Assembly (NCBI RefSeq): GCF_036416795.1 | Contig: NZ_CP143867.1 | Span: forward strand, 5,696,001 to 5,760,000 | Reading direction: 5' to 3' | From: Bacteroides sp. MSB163 | Lineage (GTDB): Bacteria; Bacteroidota; Bacteroidia; Bacteroidales; Bacteroidaceae | Length of the DNA stretch: 64,000 nt | Shown: positions 34,840 through 42,409 of the stretch, piece by piece | How positions within the stretch are numbered: the stretch's first letter is position 1 | How the letters are laid out: each line of letters starts with the position of its first letter | Notes under the pieces: generated by a model | The model's database searches: none | What the model was told of the DNA's origin: nothing | Seen by the model: only the letters and a program-made list of their open reading frames with translations | Program-made: the position numbers and the translations under genes

Positions 34840-34865
34840 TAAACTCTGCCAAGTTTATTTGAATG
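34840..34865 (+). repeat. attR: right 26-bp direct repeat of the element
   Basis: Identical to 18508-18533. The chromosome resumes at 34866 with GTGTCCGG, the first arm of a terminator hairpin. Confidence 0.9.
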
Positions 34866-34866
34866 G

Positions 34867-34899
34867 TGTCCGGTCGAAGGGATTTCGCCCGGACATTTT
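34867..34899 (+). terminator. Chromosomal terminator hairpin beyond attR
   Basis: TGTCCGG / CCGGACA with inner CGAA/TTCG pairing, then TTTTATT. In the unoccupied chromosome it would lie directly behind riboswitch 1 and could be its expression platform or transcript end. Confidence 0.7.
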
Positions 34900-34973
34900 A
34901 TTCTATAACTTTCCCAAAACAAATTTCATCATCCGCATGTTATACATACAGTAAACAATTAATACGAAAAGTT

Positions 34974-35276
34974 ATGGAAGCAGATTATGAACTGATTGAT
35001 AATGAAGAACGTCACCAATATGAGTTTCATGTCGATAAATATACTCCAAAGATTGAGTATATAAAATCATCGAATGGGGAGATTTACCTGACACACACCG
35101 AAGTACCCACTCAATTGGGTGGTAAAGGCATCGGCAGCCAGTTAGTAGAAAAAGCATTGAAAGATATAGAAAAACAAGGACTTAGATTAGTACCTCTCTG
35201 CCCGTTTGTAGCGGGATACATTCACAAACATCCCGAATGGAAAAGAATTGTAATGAAAGGTATTCACATTCAATAA
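34974..35276 (+). CDS. YjdJ-like small GNAT-family acetyltransferase
   Basis: The frame opens at 34863, but the ATG at 34974 begins the recognisable domain (MEADYELIDNEERHQYEF), giving 100 aa. This is a short GNAT fold with the acetyl-CoA loop QLGGKGIGSQLVEKAL and the PLCPFVAGYIHKHPEW motif of the YjdJ group. The next gene encodes a YjdI-like iron-sulfur protein 9 nt downstream, the same pairing as yjdI/yjdJ in enterobacteria. Together they would be the genes downstream of the cobalamin riboswitch(es), either by read-through or only by chance position. Substrate unknown. Confidence 0.85.
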   Translation: MEADYELIDNEERHQYEFHVDKYTPKIEYIKSSNGEIYLTHTEVPTQLGGKGIGSQLVEKALKDIEKQGLRLVPLCPFVAGYIHKHPEWKRIVMKGIHIQ

Positions 35277-35285
35277 TAAATAGTA

Positions 35286-35516
35286 ATGAATATAAAGAAA
35301 GAATATACGAACGGGGAAGTGACCATCATCTGGCAACCCGGCCTGTGCCAACATGCAGGTATTTGTACCAAGACCCTTCCGAATGTGTATCATCCGAAAG
35401 AAAAACCGTGGATAACGGCTGAAAATGCAACGACGGAAGAATTGATCGCTCAAATCAAGAAATGCCCGTCGGGAGCATTAAGTTACAGAATGAATAACGA
35501 GAAAGAAGATAAATAA
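35286..35516 (+). CDS. YjdI-like divergent 4Fe-4S mono-cluster protein
   Basis: 76 aa. Cys-containing segments LCQHAGICTKTLP and KKCPSGALSY fit the Fer4_19 family, which has a single, divergent 4Fe-4S site (C-x5-C and later CPxGAL). Soluble, probably a small electron carrier or redox partner of the adjacent acetyltransferase-like protein. A strong bidirectional terminator follows. Confidence 0.85.
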   Translation: MNIKKEYTNGEVTIIWQPGLCQHAGICTKTLPNVYHPKEKPWITAENATTEELIAQIKKCPSGALSYRMNNEKEDK

Positions 35517-35520
35517 AAGA

Positions 35521-35564
35521 AATGAGGTTACCCCCCTCAACATATGAATTCGGGTAACCTCATT
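35521..35564. terminator. Bidirectional terminator between yjdI-like gene and tnaA
   Basis: Perfect 13-bp stem AATGAGGTTACCC (35521-35533) / GGGTAACCTCATT (35552-35564) between converging genes. Confidence 0.85.
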
Positions 35565-35586
35565 TGTATTATGAAAAAGAAAGTAG

Positions 35587-36960
35587 TTATGTACGTTCCA
35601 ATTGAACAGTGAAATGACGCATCAGGGGAGCCTCCCAAGTAATACGTACTCCATTAGTAATACTTTCACGACGGTCGAAAACATTCTTCAACGCTACTGC
35701 TATCACGTTCATGTGATTATCCGTATATACGCGGCGGGGAATAGCCAGGCGCAATAAATCCAGTCCGGTAAAACGGTTCTCACGGGTAACCGGATCACGG
35801 TCTGCTAGGATATAACCGATTTCACATCCTCTGATACCGGCTTCAAGATATAGCTCAACCGTTAGAGTCTGTGCCGGGAATTCATTCTTCGGTACATGCG
35901 TCAGTACCTTCGTTGCATCCACAAAGATGGCATGTCCGCCTGCCGGACGCTGATAAGGAATACCGTATTCATCCAACTTCTTTGCCAGATATTCTACCTG
36001 ACGGATGCGGGTTTCCAGATTATCAAATTCCGTATTTTCATCCAATCCCGTGGCAAGTGCATTCATGTCACGGCCATTCATGCCACCGTAAGTAAGATAC
36101 CCTTCATATTGCACGCAAAAGCCTTTAGCACCTTCGTACCAATCTTTTTTTCGTGTGGCAATGAAGCCTCCCATATTGACGATACCATCCTTCTTGGCAC
36201 TCATAGTCATACCATCCGCCAGGTCGAACATCTCTTTCGTAATTTCCTTTATCGTTTTACCGCTGTAGCCGTCTTCACGCATTTTGATGAAGTAAGCGTT
36301 TTCCGCGAAACGTGCGGAGTCAAACAAGACGGGTTTATTATACTTATCCGCAAGAGCACGGACTTCACGAAGATTCTGCATGGATACGGGCTGTCCGCCG
36401 GCCGTATTGTTCGTAATGGTAACGATGATAAACGGTATACAGTCACCATGTTCCTGCAACGCTTTTTCCAGCTTCACAGGATCGACATTGCCTTTAAAAG
36501 GTATTTCCAGCTGAGTATTCTTCGCTTCATCGATGGTGCAATCCAGAGCAATGGCCTTCCGCCCCTCAATATGCCCCTTTGTGGTATCAAAGTGAGAGTT
36601 CCCCGGAACGATATCTCCATCATGTACCAGATAAGAGAAAAGCACATTCTCGGCGGCACGCCCCTGATGAGTAGGAATGACATATTCAAAACCAGTCAGA
36701 CGAGTGATCACTTCTTTCAGATTGAAGAAGGAGGAAGCACCTGCATAACTTTCGTCGCCCAGCATCATCGCTGCCCATTGGCGGTCACTCATTGCTCCCG
36801 TACCGGAGTCAGTTATCAAATCGATATATACTTGTTCGGATTTCAGCTGGAACACATTGTAATGGGCTTCTTTCAGCCATTGTTCACGTTCCTGGCGGGT
36901 ACTCTTCCGAATGGGTTCCACCATTTTAATTTTCCAAGACTCTGCAAAAGGTAATTCCAT
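35587..36960 (-). CDS. tnaA: Tryptophanase
   Basis: 457-aa PLP enzyme splitting tryptophan to indole, pyruvate and ammonia. The sequence follows Bacteroides tryptophanase throughout: LITDSGTGAMSDRQW, IPTHQGRAAENV, NNTAGGQPVSM, FDSARFAENAYF and the PLP lysine in MSAKKDGIVNMGG (about residue 253). Tyrosine phenol-lyase is the close relative. The residue pattern around SARFAENAY and the end of the protein favours tryptophanase. A terminator hairpin lies only 34 nt before the ATG, so a tnaA transcript starting upstream must pass it. Indole from this gene is a major gut signal. Confidence 0.93.
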   Translation of the reverse strand: MELPFAESWKIKMVEPIRKSTRQEREQWLKEAHYNVFQLKSEQVYIDLITDSGTGAMSDRQWAAMMLGDESYAGASSFFNLKEVITRLTGFEYVIPTHQGRAAENVLFSYLVHDGDIVPGNSHFDTTKGHIEGRKAIALDCTIDEAKNTQLEIPFKGNVDPVKLEKALQEHGDCIPFIIVTITNNTAGGQPVSMQNLREVRALADKYNKPVLFDSARFAENAYFIKMREDGYSGKTIKEITKEMFDLADGMTMSAKKDGIVNMGGFIATRKKDWYEGAKGFCVQYEGYLTYGGMNGRDMNALATGLDENTEFDNLETRIRQVEYLAKKLDEYGIPYQRPAGGHAIFVDATKVLTHVPKNEFPAQTLTVELYLEAGIRGCEIGYILADRDPVTRENRFTGLDLLRLAIPRRVYTDNHMNVIAVALKNVFDRRESITNGVRITWEAPLMRHFTVQLERT

Positions 36961-36993
36961 AGTGCTTGCTTATTATTTTGACATTTAGTTAAC

Positions 36994-37024
36994 AAAAAGA
37001 CCCGTAGAAGAATTTCTACGGGTC
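36994..37024 (-). terminator. Terminator hairpin in front of tnaA
   Basis: On the minus strand, GACCCGTAGAA / TTCTACGGGTC (37024-36999) then TTTTT. It ends the upstream M23-like gene or acts as an attenuator in the tnaA leader. Confidence 0.8.
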
Positions 37025-37081
37025 GAATATAAGCATTTATACAAGAATTAGCAAATACCTTACTATCTTTTTGTCAATAAA

Positions 37082-37975
37082 TCATTCCTTTGACAAAAAC
37101 TTCTTCTTCTCCTTCTTACTCATCTCCCGCACAACAATTGCAACAGGATGCCAGGACTTATACATCACACGAGGTTCAGGCTTGCCTATTTCCTCCTGAG
37201 AAAGACAAAAATCAGGTACATACGAGTAATCCGGCATATCAGGACAATAGATACTGAAACGCAAATGGGAACCTTGCTTGTAGTTCTCCCCGCCAATGAC
37301 ACCAAGCGGCTGTCCCGGAATCACCTCTTCACCCGGAGAGACAAAGATCCCTCCATTCTGAAACAATTTATAACGGGCAAAGGTACCGTCCTTATGGAAA
37401 ACTTCCAGATAATTTTCCGTTGCATGAAACGATGTGTTTTCAGACGTGGAAGCGGCATTATCAACAACCTCGGTCACAAGTCCGCCACGGGCAGCAAAAA
37501 TCGTATCTCCGGCAGTCGTAGAAAAGCCGAGTCCCGTAACACGTTTCTCTCCTTCCTTCCCAAGGAATTTCTCTAAAGACACCATTCGATTAACACGAAC
37601 TACCTTACCTGGTGCCAAAGGGAAAAGGTAGACAAAATTAGTATCTGTCTTCAAACGGTTATTTCCTTTTTTATAGGTATAGCGATATGAAAATCCAACC
37701 GAAGCATTTTCCGTAGACGGACGCAAAGTCAACAGCCGTGTTTTGCCATAATGAATAACAGCATCATAAATCTCCCCTTCGGTAGAAGTTGTATTACTCA
37801 AACGAGAAAAAGTCATAGACACCGTATAAGGCGTATGCAATCGAGTTTCGGCATAGAAAGTCACTTCACCCTTGGCAGACCGTTCATAGCTCACCGTAAC
37901 ATTCTTATCTGACTGTGCACAAACCAGCACTGGTAAGCAGAGAAGAAGAAAACAAAAATAGTGTTGTAGTTTCAT
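37082..37975 (-). CDS. Exported M23-like protein, probably without catalytic histidines
   Basis: 297 aa with signal peptide MKLQHYFCFLLLCLPVLVCA. After a beta-rich N-terminal domain, residues about 150-240 have the LytM/M23 fold pattern (GDTIFAARGGLVTEVVDN, VSPGEEVIPGQPLGVIGG, GSHLRFSIY). The metal ligands of active M23 endopeptidases (HxxxD and HxH) are not apparent; SHLRF replaces the usual HLHF. It may therefore be a regulator or scaffold like EnvC-type degenerate members rather than a cell-wall hydrolase. A lysine-rich C terminus follows. It is the last gene of a four- or five-gene minus-strand run. Confidence 0.8.
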   Translation of the reverse strand: MKLQHYFCFLLLCLPVLVCAQSDKNVTVSYERSAKGEVTFYAETRLHTPYTVSMTFSRLSNTTSTEGEIYDAVIHYGKTRLLTLRPSTENASVGFSYRYTYKKGNNRLKTDTNFVYLFPLAPGKVVRVNRMVSLEKFLGKEGEKRVTGLGFSTTAGDTIFAARGGLVTEVVDNAASTSENTSFHATENYLEVFHKDGTFARYKLFQNGGIFVSPGEEVIPGQPLGVIGGENYKQGSHLRFSIYCPDMPDYSYVPDFCLSQEEIGKPEPRVMYKSWHPVAIVVREMSKKEKKKFLSKE

Positions 37976-37993
37976 AATATCATGTTTTTAAGA

Positions 37994-38626
37994 TTAATCA
38001 ACTTGCCAAGTCAGCACAAAATCCGGATGCAACATATAGTGAATTTCAAATTTACGCTGTCCCGGCGTTCTGTACTCTTCAGCTGAGAAGACTCCTTTTT
38101 CAGCAACCGCAAAAGGAAAAATACGCAGATGCTCCCGGAAATCAACCTCCGGCGTGTTCATACATTTAAACATCACTTCTTTAGCCGACCAATGGAGTAA
38201 CAACGCCCAGGTATCCGTCCCCTGATATAAAGATAGAGGTTCATCAGCACGCATATATTTATGCGCCACCTTATGTACCCGTTCACCGTATTGTTCTATA
38301 TCAATGCCCACTTCCTTACCGGCTTCACCGATAATCACCGATACATACCCGCGTGTATGAGAAATACTGATGGATGCAGATTTATCTGCCAGATACGGCT
38401 TCCCGCTGGGATAGTAAGCAACTTCCTTTTCCTCTCCCAACAGAGTGAATAGCAACACACGAACCGACAGCCATTCCAACCGGCGATGTTCAGCAGAGAA
38501 ACGTTGCAACCCTTCCTGATATGTTTCTTGTTGCGGAAGCATACTCAGCAGTTCATCCAGTGCTTCATCCATCTTCCAGACTCCCCACTTATATGAAGGA
38601 TACGTATGTTGTATGAAAAGAGACAT
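37994..38626 (-). CDS. 4'-phosphopantetheinyl transferase superfamily protein
   Basis: 210 aa, Sfp-type. It transfers phosphopantetheine from CoA to a carrier protein serine. Motifs: GIDIEQYGERV (the Mg-binding Asp and Glu of G-x-D-x-E) and WSAKEVMFK (W-x-x-K-E-x-x-x-K), with an N-terminal LSVRVLLFTLLGEE segment. Single small domain, no membrane part. Located 18 nt upstream of the M23-like gene, within the gldE-ssb-mutY run. The carrier protein is not indicated by context. Confidence 0.88.
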   Translation of the reverse strand: MSLFIQHTYPSYKWGVWKMDEALDELLSMLPQQETYQEGLQRFSAEHRRLEWLSVRVLLFTLLGEEKEVAYYPSGKPYLADKSASISISHTRGYVSVIIGEAGKEVGIDIEQYGERVHKVAHKYMRADEPLSLYQGTDTWALLLHWSAKEVMFKCMNTPEVDFREHLRIFPFAVAEKGVFSAEEYRTPGQRKFEIHYMLHPDFVLTWQVD

Positions 38627-38639
38627 ATTATTTTATAAA

Positions 38640-39986
38640 TCAATCTTTCTTATCGGAATCCGACGGAGGAGTATTGATAGTGAACTTCACTTTAAGAATA
38701 CGACGGTTATCCATCTCCAGGACTTCAAACTCATAGTGATCGTAAGTAACCTTTTCATGCAAGACCGGGAATTCACCTTTCAGCTCCAGCAATAATCCTG
38801 CAAGCGTATCGGAATCACCCGCCACCTCATCAAAGACTTCCTCATCCACCTTCGTAATCTTATAAAAGTCCGTCAACTGCGTTTTGGCTTCAAACACCCA
38901 CGTATGATCGTTCAACACTGCATACGTACGTTCTTCGTCATCATATTCGTCATGAATCTCTCCGACTATCTCCTCGATGATATCCTCCATCGTCACAATT
39001 CCCGACGTACCGCCAAATTCATCAACCACAATGGCTATATGAATCTTATTGGCCTGAAAATCACGCAGCAAATCGTCAATCATCTTAGTTTCCGGAACAA
39101 AATAGGCAGGACGTATCAGCGATTGCCAACGGAAGTCCACCTTATTCAAATGGGGCAACAAGTCCTTGATATATAAGATACCTTTGATATTATCCCGGTT
39201 CTCGGAATAAATAGGGATACGGGAGTAAGCATTTTCGATAATACATTGCAATACATCCTTGAAAGGAGTACGAATATCCAGATCGACTACGTCCAGACGG
39301 GAAGTCATCACCTCCTTCGCCGTTTCACCGCCAAAACGAATGATACCTTCCAGAATATTATTCTCTTCTTTCAGTTCCTCCTTATCCGTCAATTCAAGGG
39401 CATGGGAAAGTTCGTCTACCGAAATATTATGGTTTTTACGGGCAAAATGCTTATTCAGGAACGAAGTGGAACGTACCAGCATAGAAGCTACCGGATAAAA
39501 AAGGGAACGAAACATCCAAATACCCGGAGCGGAGAAGCGGCAGAAAGCCAACGTCTTCTGGGCTGAATAAATCTTCGGCATGATTTCACCGAAAAGAAGC
39601 AGAAGGAAGGTTAGGATGACGGTCAGTATCAGAAATTCCGCAATAGGAGAATGGAACTCAAACACACTCATAAAGAAGAAGTTACAGAGCATAATAATGG
39701 TCACATTCACAAAATTGTTTGTTATCAGGATGGTTGCCAACAACCTTTCCGTGTCATCCAGGAGTTTACGAATTTTCTCGTCTGAGGGATGTTTCCTCTC
39801 GTCAATGGCATTCAGGTCGGACGGAGAAAGAGAGAAAAAGGCTATTTCTGAAGCTGAGGCAAAGCCGGATACGAGCAACAGCAAACCTGCCAACACAATG
39901 GCGATGATTGCCGAAATAGTAGGGCTATGTACGGATATACCATTAAAAACATTTGCCAACTGGCATAAATAAGCGTCTGGGTCCAA
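38640..39986 (-). CDS. gldE: GldE-like CNNM/CorC-family membrane protein
   Basis: 448 aa. N-terminal DUF21/CNNM membrane domain with helices around 24-44, 80-100, 112-132 and 155-175 (SGFASASEIAFFSLSPSDLNAID), then a CBS pair (about 215-330: SRLDVVDLDIRTPFKDVL, FVPETKMIDDLL) and a CorC/HlyC C-terminal domain (about 355-435). GldE is linked to gliding and type IX secretion in Bacteroidetes; in non-gliding Bacteroides it is retained beside ssb and mutY, as here. The first in-frame codon after the upstream stop is TTG; no ATG is available. Confidence 0.9.
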   Translation of the reverse strand: MDPDAYLCQLANVFNGISVHSPTISAIIAIVLAGLLLLVSGFASASEIAFFSLSPSDLNAIDERKHPSDEKIRKLLDDTERLLATILITNNFVNVTIIMLCNFFFMSVFEFHSPIAEFLILTVILTFLLLLFGEIMPKIYSAQKTLAFCRFSAPGIWMFRSLFYPVASMLVRSTSFLNKHFARKNHNISVDELSHALELTDKEELKEENNILEGIIRFGGETAKEVMTSRLDVVDLDIRTPFKDVLQCIIENAYSRIPIYSENRDNIKGILYIKDLLPHLNKVDFRWQSLIRPAYFVPETKMIDDLLRDFQANKIHIAIVVDEFGGTSGIVTMEDIIEEIVGEIHDEYDDEERTYAVLNDHTWVFEAKTQLTDFYKITKVDEEVFDEVAGDSDTLAGLLLELKGEFPVLHEKVTYDHYEFEVLEMDNRRILKVKFTINTPPSDSDKKD

Positions 39987-40009
39987 AGATCTTGGTTTTA
40001 GTTAAACAA

Positions 40010-40468
40010 TTAGAACGGTAAATCGTCCGTTGTATTATCTTGTGCAGGAGTTGCCTGCGATTGCGCCATAGGTTGTGCAGGAGCACCTTGTGACACACCT
40101 GGTTGCGGAGCGGCAGCACCCGGTGCAGCTGTTCCTCTGGGGCTCAGCATTTCCATAGAGTCCACAAAGATTTCCGTAACATAGCGCTTTGCGCCGGTCT
40201 GGTCATCGTATGAACGGGTACGGATTTTGCCTTCCACATAAAGTTTATCTCCTTTATGCACATATTTTTCGGCTGTTTCTGCCAGTCCGCGCCAAAGTAC
40301 CAGATTGTGCCATTCCGTCCGTTCGGGTACTTGCGTACCGTTAGCCAATGTGTATGCACGGTCTGTAGTAGCCAAAGGCAAAGAAGCCACAGCGATACCG
40401 GAATCAAGGTATCTTACTTCAGGGTCTCTACCTACATTTCCAATCAATATTACTTTATTTACTGACAT
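40010..40468 (-). CDS. ssb: Single-stranded DNA-binding protein
   Basis: 152 aa. OB fold about residues 1-107 (MSVNKVILIGNVGRDPEVRY, then WHNLVLWRGLAETAEKYV and KLYVEGKIRTRSY). A Gln/Pro/Ala-rich linker and the acidic tail DDLPF that recruits replication and repair proteins follow. Same strand as gldE (23-nt gap) and mutY. Confidence 0.95.
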   Translation of the reverse strand: MSVNKVILIGNVGRDPEVRYLDSGIAVASLPLATTDRAYTLANGTQVPERTEWHNLVLWRGLAETAEKYVHKGDKLYVEGKIRTRSYDDQTGAKRYVTEIFVDSMEMLSPRGTAAPGAAAPQPGVSQGAPAQPMAQSQATPAQDNTTDDLPF

Positions 40469-40546
40469 AAGCCTTTTTTCTTTTTATTTGAATTTGCTGC
40501 CAAAATTAAACAGAATAATCACACAATGCAAGAGTTAGCGCAACTT

Positions 40547-41587
40547 TTATAGATATTTCTCCAGAAAGGCATGCACCAGACGAGAGACCGCATACTGCTC
40601 CAAATCCTCTATTTTCACCCGCTGGAAGGCAGAAAGAGAAGTGGAATTTTCCGGTAAAACAACTTCATAGAAATTGGCATAAATCACCCTGTGGGAGAGC
40701 ACATGCTTCACATTTCCACTGATTAAACGCAATCCCGAAACCTCCCCGTCTGCAAAAAGCGCACGTACCTGCGGCAATTCATGAAACTCTTCTTCCGTCA
40801 CAGGCGCTTCTGTTTCTATCAGCGGAAATTCGAAAAGATTTTTCCAGATATCATCCTTCGTCCGCTTATGTAAGTAGGTACACGCGCCCACACGTACATA
40901 TATATAGTTGAAATAACGATTGGTGGTTTTCGTCTTATGCTGCTTTACGGGCAACTTCGTTATCGTACCCTCCTTCAAGGCGGAGCAACTGTCGGCCAAA
41001 GGGCAAAACAGGCAATTCGGTGATTGCGGCGTACACTGTATGGCACCGAAATCCATTATCGCCTGATTGTAGACAGCAGGCTGCGATTTATCCATCATCT
41101 CATCTGCCAAAGCAGCAAACAATTTCTTGCCTTCCGTACTGTCCACTGGCGTATCGATGCCGAAATAGCGGGAAAGCACACGATAGACATTCCCGTCCAC
41201 CACTGCATAAGGCATACCGTAGGCAGATGAGCAAATAGCCGCAGCAGTATAGTCCCCTACCCCCTTCAACGCACGCACCCCTTCATAAGTAGCCGGAAAA
41301 ACACCATTCATGCTTTTTGCCGCCGCATGCAGATTGCGTGCGCGGGAATAATACCCCAGTCCCTGCCAGCATTTCATCACCTCATCTTCCGGTGCCTCAG
41401 CCAAGGCTGTCACATTAGGAAAACGATGGATAAAACGCAAAAAATAATCATAACCCTGCGCTACCCGGGTCTGTTGCAGTATAATCTCTGAAATCCATAT
41501 AATATAAGGGTCAGTGGTATCCCGCCAAGGCAATTCACGCTTGTTTTCGGCATACCAGGCTATCAATTTCTCACTAAATATATTCAT
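40547..41587 (-). CDS. mutY: Adenine DNA glycosylase
   Basis: 346 aa. Removes A from A:8-oxoG pairs. HhH-GPD domain with LKGVGDYTAAAI and catalytic Asp in VVDGNVYRVLSRYF. LPWRDTTDPY and EIILQQTRV are the N-terminal MutY motifs. An iron-sulfur cluster loop C-x6-C-x2-C-x5-C is at CTPQSPNCLFCPLADSC. A NUDIX-like C-terminal domain (about 225-346) reads the 8-oxoG strand. Start ATG at 41587, followed in the same direction by ssb. Confidence 0.95.
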   Translation of the reverse strand: MNIFSEKLIAWYAENKRELPWRDTTDPYIIWISEIILQQTRVAQGYDYFLRFIHRFPNVTALAEAPEDEVMKCWQGLGYYSRARNLHAAAKSMNGVFPATYEGVRALKGVGDYTAAAICSSAYGMPYAVVDGNVYRVLSRYFGIDTPVDSTEGKKLFAALADEMMDKSQPAVYNQAIMDFGAIQCTPQSPNCLFCPLADSCSALKEGTITKLPVKQHKTKTTNRYFNYIYVRVGACTYLHKRTKDDIWKNLFEFPLIETEAPVTEEEFHELPQVRALFADGEVSGLRLISGNVKHVLSHRVIYANFYEVVLPENSTSLSAFQRVKIEDLEQYAVSRLVHAFLEKYL

Positions 41588-41800
41588 CTCTATTACAGAT
41601 AGTTATAAAAGTCTAAAAAGGGCAACATCTTTCGCCTCGGACGGCTACCTTCTTCGCAATTCATGGCTATATCCCTAATATAAAAGCGTGTAGCCCTTCC
41701 TACAGCACAAAAATAGTTCTTTTTCGCCCAACAAACCTTAATCAAAAGACTTTTTTAGAAAATTGTCCAGAATATATTTTTTAGAGAGCGCAAAAAGCTA

Positions 41801-41808
41801 TATATTTG
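41801..41808 (+). promoter_or_regulatory. Promoter -7 box of the HU gene
   Basis: TATATTTG, an exact consensus match 50 nt before the ATG. A weak T-rich -33 region lies about 20 nt upstream. Confidence 0.6.
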
Positions 41809-41858
41809 CAGTCCAAAAAATTAGGAAACTATAGTAATAATATTTTTTTTAAAGAAAA

Positions 41859-42134
41859 ATGACTAAAGCTGATATTGTAAACGAAATTACAAAGAACACC
41901 GGGATTGACAAAGTAACAGTGCTTACTACGGTTGAAGCGTTCATGGACACAGTAAAAGCATCTTTATCAAAAGATGAAAATGTTTACCTCCGCGGGTTTG
42001 GTAGCTTCGTAGTGAAGAAAAGAGCACAGAAAACTGCTCGTAACATCTCAAAGAATACTACGATTATCATTCCGGAACACAATATTCCGGCATTTAAGCC
42101 TGCAAAAACATTCACCATCTCCGTGAAGAAATAA
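41859..42134 (+). CDS. HU-family DNA-binding protein
   Basis: 91 aa, single HU/IHF domain. N-terminal helices MTKADIVNEITKNTGIDKV, the GFGSFVVKKRAQKTARNIS core and the beta-arm with IIPEHNIPAFKPAKTF end. Nucleoid protein that bends DNA. Co-directional with the small basic gene and rng; the terminator at 42287 separates these two from rng. Confidence 0.95.
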   Translation: MTKADIVNEITKNTGIDKVTVLTTVEAFMDTVKASLSKDENVYLRGFGSFVVKKRAQKTARNISKNTTIIIPEHNIPAFKPAKTFTISVKK

Positions 42135-42170
42135 TAAACAAGAGTATTAACCTATTAAATTATTGAAGCT

Positions 42171-42263
42171 ATGCCTAGCGGAAAGAAGAAAAAAAGACAT
42201 AAAATGTCTACGCACAAGCGTAAAAAAAGACTAAGAAAGAACAGACATAAAAGCAAAAAGTAA
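42171..42263 (+). CDS. 30-aa basic ribosomal-type protein (AURKAIP1/COX24-like)
   Basis: ATG at 42171, TAA at 42261. MPSGKKKKRHKMSTHKRKKR, then LRKNRHKSKK: 30 residues, more than half Lys/Arg. It matches the very short conserved Bacteroidota protein annotated as AURKAIP1/COX24 (mS38-like), a probable small ribosomal-subunit component. It lies 36 nt after the HU stop and ends before a strong terminator, so it is an operon partner of HU. It is easy to miss because of its length. Confidence 0.85.
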   Translation: MPSGKKKKRHKMSTHKRKKRLRKNRHKSKK

Positions 42264-42286
42264 TTTTTAGTCTGAAGGACAGAAAT

Positions 42287-42335
42287 AAAGAACAAACTTG
42301 TGAAGCTATTTGTCTCGCGAGTTTGTTCTTTGTTT
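42287..42335 (+). terminator. Terminator after the HU/ribosomal-protein pair
   Basis: Perfect 12-bp stem AAAGAACAAACT (42287-42298) / AGTTTGTTCTTT (42320-42331), then GTTT. Confidence 0.75.
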
Positions 42336-42409
42336 AAGTAACAAATTGTAGTCGGCAGGGCTATTTGTCCCCTCGCTGACTTTAGAACCTAAAAAAGCAA
42401 GAAAAAATT

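Larger units (their letters stand above)
18508..34865. mobile_element. 16.3-kb integrative element inserted behind a cobalamin riboswitch
   Basis: Bounded by identical 26-bp repeats with a tyrosine integrase gene next to the left repeat and TTTAAACCA arm-type repeats near both ends. It is visibly more AT-rich than its flanks. Contents: integrase, possible primase-like protein, small orphan genes, a short second recombinase, a structured RNA, a multi-gene cargo operon, a NADAR gene, two more orphans and a second cobalamin riboswitch. No relaxase, coupling protein, type IV secretion or phage structural gene is seen. It is therefore a non-autonomous island or mobilisable element of unknown transfer mode. 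Confidence 0.9.

Noticed and set aside
35896..36954. 352-aa plus-strand frame
   Set aside because: Antisense shadow of tnaA, no recognisable domain.
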